Shown: in pieces, positions 42,154 to 51,803 of the stretch
Numbering within the stretch: position 1 is the first letter of the stretch
How the letters are laid out: each line of letters opens with the position of its first letter
Origin: Gaiellales bacterium
Lineage (GTDB): Bacteria > Actinomycetota > Thermoleophilia > Gaiellales > JAICJC01
Assembly (NCBI GenBank): GCA_036273515.1
Contig: DASUHM010000082.1
Span: 1-64,000, forward strand
Reading direction: 5' to 3'
Length of the DNA: 64,000 bases
Made by a program: the position numbers and the translations under genes
The notes under the pieces: model-generated
Told to the model about the DNA's origin: nothing
Database searches by the model: none
The model's input: the letters and a program-made list of their open reading frames with translations, nothing else

Positions 42154-44436
42154 TCAGTCGGTGACGTGCACCGGCTCGCCGGTTGCGATCGGCGGCCGAT
42201 CGGGCCGCCGCTCCTCCGGCGGCTCGATCGTGATGTTGGGCAGGGCCCGGTCGAGCCAGGCGGGGATCGTCCACGACCGGTCGCCGAGCAGCGAGAGCAG
42301 CGCCGGCACGAGCGTCAGCCGGATGATCAGCGCGTCGGTCAGGATCGCGACGCCCAGGAGGAGACCGAACTCCTTCGAGACCCGGTCGGGGTTGAGCAGG
42401 AAGGCGAAGAACACCGCCGACATGATCAGTGCCGCCGCCACGATCACGCGGCCAACGCCGGCCATGCCGTCCCGCACCGACTGGAACGTGCTGCTGCCGT
42501 GGACGTGCTCCTCACGGATCCGGCTCATCAGGAACACCTCGTAGTCCATCGAGAGGCCGAACAGGATCGCGAAGGCGATCGGGGGCACGAAGCTCTCGAT
42601 CGGTCCGGTGCGGTCGAGCCCGATGACGCCCATGCCGTGACCGAGCTGGATCACGACGGTGAGCACCGCGAAGCCGATGACCGCCGAGGCGAGCGTCGTG
42701 ACGGCTGCCTTGACGGCCACCACGAGCGAGCGGAACGCCATTGCCAGCACCAGGAACGTCACGCCCAGGACGTAGAGCAGGAACCACGGCGCCCGGGAGA
42801 AGATCCGGTTGCCGATGTCCGTGAAGGCCGCGTTCGACCCGGACACGTAGGCGTGCGCCGTCGACCCCTGCAGCGTGTTCGGGATCACGGTGTTCCGCAG
42901 CGTCGAAACGATGTCGTCGGTCTGGGAGTCCTGCGGCTTGTACTTCGAGTAGGTGTTGACGATCGCCACGGACGCCTGGTCGGGCGTCTTGGCGTTGTAG
43001 ATCGGCGCCACGACCTCGGCAATGCCGGGGACGCGCTTGAACGCGGCATCGAGCTTGGCCGCCGCCTGGTGGTCGGACTGCAGGTCGACGACGACGGGGA
43101 TCGGCTCGGTGAAGCCAGGGCCGAAGCCGGCCGACAGCAGGTCGTACGCCTGCCGGGTCGTCTGGCTCTTCGGCGCGGTGCCCGCGTCGGCCAGGCCGAG
43201 GCGAGCCTTCACGACGGGCGAGGCCACGACGAGCAGGACGGCCACGGCGACCGGGAGGACGTACCTGGCCCGGCCGGAGACGAACCGGCCCCATGCCGCG
43301 ATCGGCGTCTTCGCCTGACCCTCGCGGGAGTCGTCGGAGGCGCGCATGCCGAGCCGGCCGCGATCGATCTTGTGACCGAGCAGCGACAGCACCGCGGGCA
43401 GCAGCGACTGCGCCAGGAGCACGGCCGTCAGCACGCCGAGGGCGCTGCCGAGGCCGAGCTTCGTGATGAAGTCGATCCCGATGAACGCGAGGCCGGTGAT
43501 CGAGATCGCCACCGTCGCGCCGGCGAAGAGCACCGCGCGACCGGCGGTCGCACCCGCCGCCGCGGCGGCGTCCTTTGGTGAGAGCCCGTCGTGCAGATAT
43601 TGCCGGAATCTGGTGACGATGAAGAGCGTGTAGTCGATCCCGACGCCCAGGCCGATCATCGGCACGAGGATCTCGGTGACCGTGTTGAAGTTGGTGAACC
43701 GGGCGGCCAGGTACAGGAGCATGAAGGCCCCAGCCACCGCCGTGATGGCGAAGAGCAGCGGGATGACGGTCGGGACGAGCGCCCGGAACAGGATCAGCAG
43801 CACGATGAACGCGGCGATCATGCCGATGATCTCGCTGCCGCTGCTCGAGACCTCACCCTGCTCGGCCTCGCCGGTGAACTGGACGTCGATCCCGGCCTTG
43901 TCGCCGATCGACCGCATCTGGTTCTCGACGTCGACGATGCCGGAGCGCGGGATCTTGAAGCTCTCCTTGTCGTACTGGACGTCGAAGAACGCGACCCGGC
44001 CGCTGCGCGAGAGCTGGTGTGAGCTCGCCGCCAGCGGGTCGGTGATGGCGCCGATGTCCTTCGCCGCCTGGTCGATCGAGTGCTGCGAGGTGATCCCGGC
44101 GGCGAGCATCTGCTTCACCGCTGCGGCGCGGGCGGGCGTGTCGAGCCGCTGACCGGGTGGCGCGGCCACGACGACGCGAAGCGCGGCGCCCTTCTGGCCG
44201 CCGAATTTGGCGTTGACCAGGTCGGTCGCCTTCTGGACGTCCGACCCGGGCAGCTTGAACTCGTCCGTGAGCTTGCCGTGGAACGCGGTGTTCAGGCCGG
44301 CAAGCACGACGAAGATCGCAAGCCATGCGCCGATCACGCGCCAGGGATGGCGCGCGAACGAGGAGTACATACGGGCCAGGGCGCCGGTGTGTGCGACGCG
44401 CCTGCCCGTGTTCAGTTCTGACTCGAAGGATGACAT
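42154..44436 (-). CDS. MMPL/RND-family transporter
   Basis: A 760-aa MmpL-type exporter: N-terminal helix (WRVIGAWLAIFVVLAGLN), loop, five helices with GLGVGIDYTLFIVTRFR, a second helix and loop, then five helices with LFGLSMDYEVFLMSRIREEH. The two Asp-Tyr pairs for proton transfer are present. AAGGAGAGG precedes ATG 44436. Divergent from the PAS histidine kinase. It shares an upstream 12-bp element with the MMPL gene at 11648, so both may answer to the same regulator. Substrate unknown. Confidence 0.88.
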   Translation of the reverse strand: MSSFESELNTGRRVAHTGALARMYSSFARHPWRVIGAWLAIFVVLAGLNTAFHGKLTDEFKLPGSDVQKATDLVNAKFGGQKGAALRVVVAAPPGQRLDTPARAAAVKQMLAAGITSQHSIDQAAKDIGAITDPLAASSHQLSRSGRVAFFDVQYDKESFKIPRSGIVDVENQMRSIGDKAGIDVQFTGEAEQGEVSSSGSEIIGMIAAFIVLLILFRALVPTVIPLLFAITAVAGAFMLLYLAARFTNFNTVTEILVPMIGLGVGIDYTLFIVTRFRQYLHDGLSPKDAAAAAGATAGRAVLFAGATVAISITGLAFIGIDFITKLGLGSALGVLTAVLLAQSLLPAVLSLLGHKIDRGRLGMRASDDSREGQAKTPIAAWGRFVSGRARYVLPVAVAVLLVVASPVVKARLGLADAGTAPKSQTTRQAYDLLSAGFGPGFTEPIPVVVDLQSDHQAAAKLDAAFKRVPGIAEVVAPIYNAKTPDQASVAIVNTYSKYKPQDSQTDDIVSTLRNTVIPNTLQGSTAHAYVSGSNAAFTDIGNRIFSRAPWFLLYVLGVTFLVLAMAFRSLVVAVKAAVTTLASAVIGFAVLTVVIQLGHGMGVIGLDRTGPIESFVPPIAFAILFGLSMDYEVFLMSRIREEHVHGSSTFQSVRDGMAGVGRVIVAAALIMSAVFFAFLLNPDRVSKEFGLLLGVAILTDALIIRLTLVPALLSLLGDRSWTIPAWLDRALPNITIEPPEERRPDRPPIATGEPVHVTD

Positions 44437-44542
44437 TCCCTCTCCTTGACCATTCCGAGAGATGCACGTGGAGATCCACTTGGAGGTCGTAGGGTGCGTC
44501 ATCCAGCCGCGGAGCGCAGTGGAGGTGCCTGGTGTGATGAGG

Positions 44543-44554
44543 GTGGGGTTATCC
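44543..44554. promoter_or_regulatory. GGATAACCCCAC element (minus strand)
   Basis: An exact 12-bp match, read toward the MMPL gene, to 11505-11516 upstream of the other MMPL gene, at a similar distance from the start (107 vs 131 bp). It lies between the divergent MMPL and histidine kinase genes. Confidence 0.45.
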
Positions 44555-44608
44555 GTACCCCTTCCCGCGCGCCGTAGCCGGCGCGGATGCGTGCGCTATA
44601 ACCAGGCG

Positions 44609-45670
44609 GTGGAGGATTCGGCGGTTGGGCGATTCCGTCGACCGCGGCGCGTGGAGACGGACGAGCGCGACCGGGAGCTGGCCGCCATCGTCGCGAACGT
44701 TCCCGGCGCCATCTATCGCTGCGCGCTTGACGCCGATTGGACGATGGCGGTGATCAGCGACGAGATCGAGCGGATCTCCGGCTATCCGGCGGCGGACTTC
44801 GTCCAGAGCGAGCGGCGCACGTTCGGGAGCATCATCCACCCGGACGATCGCGAGGACGTGCACCGCCGGGTGAGGGCGGCGACGTCCGCCGATCGCCCCT
44901 TCGGGCTCGAATACCGCATCGTGCGCGCGGACGGGACGACGGCCTGGGTGCTCGAGCGCGGCCAGCGGGTCGGCGGCGCCGACGGCGGCGCGTGCCTCCA
45001 CGGCGTGATCTTCGACGTGACCGAGCGCAAGGAGCTGAAGGCGCAGCGCGCGCGGATCATTGCCGCCCAGGACGAGACTCGCCGCCAGATCGGGCGCGAC
45101 CTGCACGACGGCGCCCAGCAGCGCCTGGTGTCGGTCGCGCTCGCCCTTCGGGCGGTGAGGTCGCGGCTGCCCGGCGACCCCGAGGCGGCGGCTGCGATGG
45201 CCGACGAGGCGATCGCCGAGCTGGCGGGCGCGACCGAGGAGCTGCGCGAGCTCGCCCGCGGCATCCATCCACCGGTGCTGACCGAATACGGCCTCCCGAC
45301 GGCGGTACGGGCGCTCGCCTCGCGGGCGACCGTGCCGGTCGAGGTGACGTGCTCGCTCGCCGACCGGCTCCCGCCGGCAGTCGAGATCGCCGCCTACTAC
45401 GTCGTTTCGGAGTCGCTGACCAACATGGCCCGCCACGCCCGGGCGACGAGGGGGACCATCGAGCTCTCATGCGCCGCCGAGACGCTTCTGGTGCAGATCG
45501 CCGACGACGGCGTCGGCGGCGCCGATCCACGAGGCGGCTCCGGGCTGCGTGGGCTGCGCGACCGGATCGACGCGCTGGACGGATCGATCAGCGTGGACAG
45601 CGAACCCGGCGGCGGGACGACGATCGCGGTTCGGATCCCGCTAGGGTCGGCCGATGATCCTGGCCGGTAG
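44609..45670 (+). CDS. PAS-domain sensor histidine kinase (NarL type)
   Basis: A 353-aa soluble kinase. A PAS domain (about residues 25-140, VPGAIYRCALDADWTMAVISDEIERISGYPAADF) is followed by HisKA_3 (IGRDLHDGAQQRLVSVALAL, with its phospho-accepting His) and HATPase_c (DDGVGGADPRGGSGLRGL). No membrane segment. GTG 44609 is 6 nt after TATAAC (44597-44602), so the message is probably leaderless. No response regulator is next to it. It may govern the divergent MMPL gene. Confidence 0.85.
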   Translation: MEDSAVGRFRRPRRVETDERDRELAAIVANVPGAIYRCALDADWTMAVISDEIERISGYPAADFVQSERRTFGSIIHPDDREDVHRRVRAATSADRPFGLEYRIVRADGTTAWVLERGQRVGGADGGACLHGVIFDVTERKELKAQRARIIAAQDETRRQIGRDLHDGAQQRLVSVALALRAVRSRLPGDPEAAAAMADEAIAELAGATEELRELARGIHPPVLTEYGLPTAVRALASRATVPVEVTCSLADRLPPAVEIAAYYVVSESLTNMARHARATRGTIELSCAAETLLVQIADDGVGGADPRGGSGLRGLRDRIDALDGSISVDSEPGGGTTIAVRIPLGSADDPGR

Positions 45671-46346
45671 GACAGGGCTCGTGACCGGGACGAGCCGCGG
45701 CCTCGGGCGTGCGATCGCGGGCGCGTTCGCGGCCGAGGGCGCACGGGTCATCGCCCATGCCCGCACCCGCGAGGCGGCGGTGGCCGTGGCGGAGGCGGTC
45801 GGTGGCGAGCCCGTGTGGGGCGACCTCTCGGGCGACGACGGTGTGCTCGCGGTCGCCGGCCAGGTGTCCGCGCTCGCTCCCGAGCTGCACTTCCTGGTGC
45901 ACAACGCCGGGATCGGCAGCCCCGGCGGGCTCGAGGATCACGCGCGTGAGCAGTTCGACCGCGTGATGGCCGTGAACGCGGCCGCGCCGCTCTTCCTGAC
46001 CCAGGCGCTGCTCGAGCCGCTGCGCGCGGCGGGCCGCACGGCCAGGATCGTGATCGTGAGCTCCGACTCGGGGCGCTTCACGGTCTCCAAGAACGGCGTC
46101 GCCTTTCCGTACCGGATGTCCAAAGCGGCCGTCAACATGCTCACGCTCAACCTGGCCGCCGCGCTCGCCCCCGACGGGATCCTCGTCAACGCGATGCACC
46201 CCGGCTGGATGCGCACCGACATGGGCGGGCCGGACGCTCCGGTCGCACCGGAACAGGCGGCCGAGACCGCCCTCTACCTGGCCACGCTCCCCGACGACGG
46301 CCCGACCGGCCGGCTGTGGGAGGAGAAGCGTCGCATCGAGTGGTAG
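45654..46346 (+). CDS. Short-chain dehydrogenase/reductase
   Basis: A 230-aa classical SDR: cofactor motif TGTSRGLGRAIAG, NAG motif as HNAGIG, catalytic Ser in IVSSDSG, and Tyr/Lys in YRMSK. It oxidises or reduces an alcohol or ketone with NAD(P)H; substrate unknown. The start ATG lies inside the histidine kinase gene (17-bp overlap), and TAGGGT 6 nt upstream suggests an extra leaderless start. Confidence 0.88.
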   Translation: MILAGRTGLVTGTSRGLGRAIAGAFAAEGARVIAHARTREAAVAVAEAVGGEPVWGDLSGDDGVLAVAGQVSALAPELHFLVHNAGIGSPGGLEDHAREQFDRVMAVNAAAPLFLTQALLEPLRAAGRTARIVIVSSDSGRFTVSKNGVAFPYRMSKAAVNMLTLNLAAALAPDGILVNAMHPGWMRTDMGGPDAPVAPEQAAETALYLATLPDDGPTGRLWEEKRRIEW

Positions 46347-46561
46347 CGGCGAGAGCTTGTGCCGAGAGTTACGAAGTGTCTGGCCGGTGCTATCCTTTTG
46401 CGTGGCCGGTCCAACCGAGGCGAGAGCTCTCGCTCCTGTCCGCACCGGCTCGGGATCGTGGCCGCCGCTTCTGGCCAGCGGAGTCTGTCAATCGTGAAGC
46501 AGCACGAGCGGAGCGTCGCCGCGGTGTGCGAACCGCGCATCGACCGATGAGGGAGTTTCGG

Positions 46562-46816
46562 ATGTTCGAGTACGACGTCGTCCCGCTCACCGTGACGCGA
46601 GGGGCCGGACAGGCCGCGGCGGGAGAGGAGTGGCATGCGCTGCGCGCCGCCCTGAACCAGCGCGGCCGGCGAGGCTTCCGCGTGGTGGCAGTAACCGATG
46701 GGGCCGAGGGCCGCGCCGTCATCATGGAGCGCGAGACCGATGCCGAGGACGCGGAGCCGCAGACCATGGCGCAGGCCGCCGAGGACATCACCTGGGAATC
46801 CTCGCGCCGCCGTTGA
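46562..46816 (+). CDS. Small DUF4177-like protein
   Basis: An 84-aa protein: FEYDVVPLTVTR, then EWHALRAALNQRGRRGFRVVAVTDG, the pattern of DUF4177 (a small alpha/beta domain), and an acidic tail. GGGAG 7 nt before ATG 46562 supports this start; an in-frame ATG at 46547 is the alternative. Function unknown. Confidence 0.65.
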   Translation: MFEYDVVPLTVTRGAGQAAAGEEWHALRAALNQRGRRGFRVVAVTDGAEGRAVIMERETDAEDAEPQTMAQAAEDITWESSRRR

Positions 46817-47054
46817 ACCCGGCCGCTCCCTGCTACCCTGGAAGTCCTGGGGGAAGCCCGCCGCCCGGATGCAGAGCCGGTCGTAGCACGACCCGCCTAC
46901 TCCGCGTTGCCCGCCGACTTCACCACCCGGCCGCTCCGGCGGCCCTACGGGATCGAGGGTTCAACATGCAAGCAGTCTCGTACGCTCCAGACGCGGCAGC
47001 GATGCGCCGGGGCGACGCTCGCACGGACGCCTGCCGGGAAAGCGAGTCCCGCTG

Positions 47055-47330
47055 ATGGCGCGGCCGCACCGGCCCGTGCGCCGAAACACTTACGAGAAGC
47101 GCCGCGTCGCGGGCTCGCCCACTCCACCGCCACCGCCCGGCGACGTCCTGACCAGCGCCGATGCCCGCCATCTCGGCGCACGGATCGATTCGGCGCAGGA
47201 GCGTTATCGCACAACGGCCATCAGGCTGATGACCGGCCGCGCGTGCGGGCTCGTGCTGCTCGACTCCCGAACCGGCGCCGAGCGGATCCTCACCAGCGTC
47301 GACGACTGGCACCGGCTCCAAACGGAATGA
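47055..47330 (+). CDS. Small hypothetical protein
   Basis: A 91-aa protein: a basic Pro-rich N-terminus (about 30 residues), then DARHLGARIDSAQERYRTTAIRLMTGRACGLVLLDSRTGAERILTSVDDW. Not recognised. The ribosome-binding site is weak and the start uncertain. The gap before it (46817-47054) shows only GC-rich hairpins. Confidence 0.45.
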   Translation: MARPHRPVRRNTYEKRRVAGSPTPPPPPGDVLTSADARHLGARIDSAQERYRTTAIRLMTGRACGLVLLDSRTGAERILTSVDDWHRLQTE

Positions 47331-47375
47331 CCCAGGGCTCCACGGAGCGCCCTATCGCGTGGGGACTCTCGAGGT

Positions 47376-47786
47376 TCAGCCGACCCGCCGATACGAGATC
47401 CCCCATATCGGCTCCCAAGGCGTCCCGGCCTTCGACCGCGACCAGTCCCACTCGAACCCCTCGTCGTGGATGCGGGTGAACCGCATGCGCTTGCGATAGC
47501 CGTCCGCATCACGCGTCGTCGTGCGCAGCTCCATGCCCTCGTCGTCCCTGGCGCCGGTGAGGTGAAACCACGTCCCGGTGCTGTCCATCCATGTCTGCAC
47601 CCAGCACCCGCCGGCGGCGTCATAGACCGAGAGGCTCGTGCCGAGGAGCCCGTGCCGCTCGGCATCGAAGGACTCGCGCAGCACGCGCCCGCCGCAGATC
47701 CACTCGAGGACGTTGCGACCTTCGCCGCCTTCCCACGAGCAATGCCAGGTGCCGATCCAGAAATCGAAATCGCGCGAGCCATCCAT
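47376..47786 (-). CDS. DUF1579-like lipocalin-type protein
   Basis: A 136-aa protein starting [28 protein letters not shown], the hallmark of small beta-barrel proteins of the DUF1579 type. Strands continue ([29 protein letters not shown]). No signal peptide. Such domains may bind a hydrophobic ligand; role unknown. Confidence 0.7.
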   Translation of the reverse strand: MDGSRDFDFWIGTWHCSWEGGEGRNVLEWICGGRVLRESFDAERHGLLGTSLSVYDAAGGCWVQTWMDSTGTWFHLTGARDDEGMELRTTTRDADGYRKRMRFTRIHDEGFEWDWSRSKAGTPWEPIWGISYRRVG

Positions 47787-47974
47787 GCGCGCTACGACGG
47801 CCGGCCAGCCTGGGCGGTTGGCAAGAGCGCAACTTCATGCAAGGGCCGGTGAGCGCGCGCTCCGCCACCGGCGCATGTCCGGCCGCCCAGCAACGACAAT
47901 CGGAGCCTCGGCGCGCGACGTTTGGCGGCGCCGAATCGACTCCTCGAGATCCCTGCCACGACGGAAGAGGGGAC

Positions 47975-48504
<530 letters not shown>

Positions 48505-48514
48505 GCTCCACGAC

Positions 48515-49270
48515 ATGGAGCAGCTGCTCTTGGCGTGGTACAGCCAAAACGCGACGGACCTGCCGTGGCGCCACACCCACGACCCCTACGCGATCCTCGT
48601 CTCGGAGGTCATGCTGCAGCAGACCCAGGTGGCGCGGGTCGTCCCTCGTTATCTGGCGTGGCTGGAGCGCTGGCCGACGGTGGAGGAGCTCGCCGCGGCG
48701 AGCCCGGCGGACGTCATCACAGAGTGGGCCGGGATGGGCTACAACCGCCGCGCCGTGCTGCTGCATCGCTGCGCCCGGGCGGTGACGGAGAGAGGCGGCT
48801 TCCCGCGCGAGCCAGCCGAGCTGCGGCGCTTGCCCGGGGTCGGGCCGTACACCGCGGCGGCGATCGCCTGCTTCGCGTTCGGCGCCCAGGTGGCTGCGCC
48901 CGATACGAACGCGAAGCGGGTGCTCGAGCGGGCCTTCGGCGATCCCGACCTGGGGCCGCCGGCGGGACAGGCGTACGAGTGGAACCAGGCCCTCTTCGAC
49001 CTCGGCCGCGAGGTCTGCATCGCCCGCCGCCCGCGGTGCGAGATCTGCCCGCTCGCGGCCGGCTGCCCGGCGCGCGGGCGCACCTACGCGCCGCTTCGGA
49101 AGCAGTCGCGGTTCGAGGGCTCGTTCCGGCAGAGGCGGGCCGAGCTCCTGCGGGCGATCGCCGCCGCCGGCTCGCTGCCCGACGCCGAGGCCGACGCCGA
49201 GGCGCTGGTCTCGCTCGTGCGCGACGGCCTGGCCGAGGTCTCGGGCGGCTACGCCCGCCTGCCGGCGTAG
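48515..49270 (+). CDS. mutY: A/G-specific adenine glycosylase MutY (short)
   Basis: A 251-aa HhH-GPD base-excision enzyme that removes A opposite 8-oxoG. Catalytic Glu is in LVSEVMLQQTQV, the hairpin is LPGVGPYTAAAI, catalytic Asp is in PDTNAKRV, and the [4Fe-4S] cluster is C-x6-C-x2-C-x5-C in CIARRPRCEICPLAAGC. It lacks the C-terminal Nudix-like 8-oxoG recognition domain of E. coli MutY (350 aa). TAGGCT 7 nt before ATG 48515 suggests a leaderless message. Confidence 0.9.
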   Translation: MEQLLLAWYSQNATDLPWRHTHDPYAILVSEVMLQQTQVARVVPRYLAWLERWPTVEELAAASPADVITEWAGMGYNRRAVLLHRCARAVTERGGFPREPAELRRLPGVGPYTAAAIACFAFGAQVAAPDTNAKRVLERAFGDPDLGPPAGQAYEWNQALFDLGREVCIARRPRCEICPLAAGCPARGRTYAPLRKQSRFEGSFRQRRAELLRAIAAAGSLPDAEADAEALVSLVRDGLAEVSGGYARLPA

Positions 49271-49272
49271 CC

Positions 49273-49968
49273 GTGTCCACGCCCCGCGCCCAGGAGGCCG
49301 CCGGGAGCCTGCGCCACCCGCTCACGCTGACCCTGCTCGCCCTGACCTTCTCGACGGGCACCGTGGACGCGGTCAGCTACCTGGCGCTCGGCCATGTGTT
49401 CACCGCCAACATGACCGGCAACATCGTGCTGCTCGGCTTCGGCATCGCGCGCGCCGGAGGCCTGCCCGTGCTCGCTCCGGTGATCTCGACGGCCGCGTTC
49501 GCCCTCGGGAGCGGGTTCGGCGGGATCCTGGCGCGCCGCATGGGCGACCGGCATCCGGTGCACTTCTCCTACGCGCTCGGGCTCGAGACGCTCGCGCTCG
49601 GCATTGCCACGATCATCGCCGCCGTTGCCCACCCGCACTCGGGCCGCCTGTCGGGCTACGCGATGATCGTCTGCATGGCGATGGGCATGGGGCTCCGAAA
49701 CGCCACGGTGCGCCACGTCGGCGTGCGGGACATGACCACGACCGTCCTCACCATGACGCTCACCGGCCTCGCGGCCGACGCCAGCATCTCCGGCGGGCCC
49801 GGGACGGGGACGGCCCGGCGGCTGGCGGCGATCCTCGCGATGCTGGTCGGAGCGATCTGCGGCGCGCTGATGCTCCGCGCCGACGTCGTGGTGCCCATGG
49901 CGTTCGCTACCGGACTCGCCCTCGTCACCTGCGTCGCGTACCGCGCTACTCAGCGAGGAGCTGCGTGA
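49273..49968 (+). CDS. YoaK/DUF1275 membrane protein
   Basis: A 231-aa protein with six predicted helices. TFSTGTVDAVSYLALGHVFTANMTGNIVLLG is the DUF1275 signature. Function unknown (possibly a transporter). GTG 49273 lies 2 bp after the mutY stop. Its 3' end overlaps the convergent HAD gene by 23 bp. Confidence 0.85.
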   Translation: MSTPRAQEAAGSLRHPLTLTLLALTFSTGTVDAVSYLALGHVFTANMTGNIVLLGFGIARAGGLPVLAPVISTAAFALGSGFGGILARRMGDRHPVHFSYALGLETLALGIATIIAAVAHPHSGRLSGYAMIVCMAMGMGLRNATVRHVGVRDMTTTVLTMTLTGLAADASISGGPGTGTARRLAAILAMLVGAICGALMLRADVVVPMAFATGLALVTCVAYRATQRGAA

Positions 49969-50638
49969 CCAGTGCGTCCAGGCCGGCCAGCGAGGGCAGC
50001 TCGGCGTCGGGTGAGTAGCCCTCGGGCAGCGGGATCCCAGCGCGGTTGATCCACACGGCCTTCATGCCGACGGCCTGCGCGCCGGCGATGTCGGTGTCGA
50101 GGCCGTCGCCGACGTGCACCCAGCGGGCCGGGTCGCCGCCGCAGAGGTCGACCGCGTGGCGGAACGGCGCCGCCGCCGGCTTCATCTCGCCGATCTGCTC
50201 GGCGTGCACGATGAACGCGAACCGGCGCGCGACGGCGAGCTCGGCGAACGGGAAGTTGCCGTTCGTGATCGCCCCCAGCACCCGACCTGAGGCGACCAGC
50301 GCGTCGAGCTCCGGCTCGACGTCGCCGTGCAGGCGCACCGTCTCGGGCCGAGCTGCCATCCAGGCGTCGACCATCCACGCCGGCAGGTCGGGGTCGTGCA
50401 GGTCGTGCGCCGCCAGCACCCGCCGGAACGAGTCGAGCCGCAGCTCGAGGTAGGTGCCCTCACGCTCCTCCGCCACCCGCCGGCGCTCGTCGTGCAGCCG
50501 CTCGACCGAGATCCGGCCGGCGACGGCGGGATGGCGCTCCTCGAGCGCCGCGATGGCGGCCTGCAGCGAGCCGTCCATCATCGGCATGAACGCCCACAGC
50601 GTCTCGTCGAGGTCGAACGAGACGACCGCCGCCGTCAT
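49946..50638 (-). CDS. HAD-superfamily hydrolase
   Basis: A 230-aa haloacid dehalogenase-like hydrolase: nucleophile Asp in VVSFDLDETLW (DxD), motif II Thr in GAITNGN, motif III Lys in GEMKPAAAPF, and motif IV in HVGDGLDTDIAGA. It has a helical C1 cap (about residues 17-95), as in phosphoglycolate or pyrimidine nucleotidases. It is the last gene of the ispD-ispF run, with ATGA overlap with ispF. Substrate unknown. Confidence 0.85.
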   Translation of the reverse strand: MTAAVVSFDLDETLWAFMPMMDGSLQAAIAALEERHPAVAGRISVERLHDERRRVAEEREGTYLELRLDSFRRVLAAHDLHDPDLPAWMVDAWMAARPETVRLHGDVEPELDALVASGRVLGAITNGNFPFAELAVARRFAFIVHAEQIGEMKPAAAPFRHAVDLCGGDPARWVHVGDGLDTDIAGAQAVGMKAVWINRAGIPLPEGYSPDAELPSLAGLDALVTQLLAE

Positions 50639-51129
50639 GCCGCCTTCCGCAGCAGGGCGACGGCCTGGCAGGCGGCCCCCTCGCCGCGACCCGCGAAGCC
50701 GAGGTGATCGGTCGTCGAGGCGCGCACCGTCACGCGCGCGCGGTCGACGCCGAGCGCGGCGGCCAGACACTCCCGCATCGCGTCGCGGTGCGGCGCGAGG
50801 CGCGGCGCCTGCATGATCACGATGGCGTCGACGTTCACGAGCGCCCACCCGGCCGCCCGCACCCGCTCCCAGGCCCGGGCGAGCAGAGAGATGCTGGACG
50901 CGCCCGCGAGCGCCGGGTCGTCGGACGGGAACAGGTGGCCGATGTCCTCCATCCCCGCCGCGCCCAGCAGCGCATCCGTGACGGCGTGGCAGACGAGGTC
51001 GGCGTCGGAGTGCCCCTCGAGGCCCCGGTCGGCGGGGATCGTCACGCCGGCGAGCACGAGCGGCCGGCCGTCGGCGAAGGCGTGCGCGTCGAAGCCGATC
51101 CCGACCCGCAGATCGTCGCTGCCGCTCAC
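50635..51129 (-). CDS. ispF: 2-C-methyl-D-erythritol 2,4-cyclodiphosphate synthase
   Basis: A 164-aa MEP-pathway enzyme that makes MEcPP from CDP-ME2P. Zinc ligands are in GIGFDAHAF and the HSDAD block; GHLFPSDDP and TTDHLGFAGRGEG match the CMP-binding region. Homotrimer in the cytosol. GTG 51129 overlaps the ispD stop (GTGA). Confidence 0.95.
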   Translation of the reverse strand: MSGSDDLRVGIGFDAHAFADGRPLVLAGVTIPADRGLEGHSDADLVCHAVTDALLGAAGMEDIGHLFPSDDPALAGASSISLLARAWERVRAAGWALVNVDAIVIMQAPRLAPHRDAMRECLAAALGVDRARVTVRASTTDHLGFAGRGEGAACQAVALLRKAA

Positions 51130-51803
51130 GCCAGCCTCGCCTCGGCCCGGGCCAGGTCGTCCGGCGCAGTGATCTTCACGTTCTCCGGCTCGCCGGCGAC
51201 CGCCGCGACGGCGAAGCCGGCCGCCTCGACCAGCGACGCGCAGTCGGTCGCATCGCGGAGGGCGCCGGCCGGCGCCTCGTAGGCCCGGCGCAGCGCGGGC
51301 GCCCGGAACGCCTGCGGCGTCTGCACCGCGCGCAGCTCACCGCGCTCGAGCGTCTCGGCGACGACCCCGTCTTGCACCCGCTTCACCGTGTCGGTCACGG
51401 GCAGCGCCGGGATCGCGCCGTCGTGCGCCTCGAGGGCCGCCAGCACCCGGTCGACCAGCTCGGCAGACGCGAACGGCCGGGCCGCGTCGTGGACGAGGAT
51501 CGCCTCGGCATCGCCCGCGACCTCGGCCAGGCCGGCGGCGACCGAGAGCGCCCGGGTCGCCCCGCCGGGAACGGCCGCGGCCACCTTGCCGGCCGCGAGG
51601 TCATCGGCCAGGAGGGTCGCCGGCTCCTCCCACTCGGCGGGCACAACGAGGACCATGCGGTCGACGGCGGGGTGATCCTCGAAGAGGTCGATCGAGTGGG
51701 CCAGGAGCGGCCGGCCGCCCAGGCCCACGAACGCCTTCGGCCGGTCGGCGCCCAGCCGGGCGCCGTCGCCGCCGGCGACCACGATCGCCCAGGTCGGGCT
51801 CAT
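51126..51803 (-). CDS. ispD: MEP cytidylyltransferase
   Basis: A 225-aa nucleotidyltransferase that couples CTP to methylerythritol phosphate. It has an N-terminal loop AGGDGARLGADRPKAF, VHDAARPF, and late ENVKITAPDDL. The ATG at 51803 overlaps the yacL stop (ATGA). ispD and ispF are separate proteins here, not fused. Confidence 0.94.
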   Translation of the reverse strand: MSPTWAIVVAGGDGARLGADRPKAFVGLGGRPLLAHSIDLFEDHPAVDRMVLVVPAEWEEPATLLADDLAAGKVAAAVPGGATRALSVAAGLAEVAGDAEAILVHDAARPFASAELVDRVLAALEAHDGAIPALPVTDTVKRVQDGVVAETLERGELRAVQTPQAFRAPALRRAYEAPAGALRDATDCASLVEAAGFAVAAVAGEPENVKITAPDDLARAEARLA

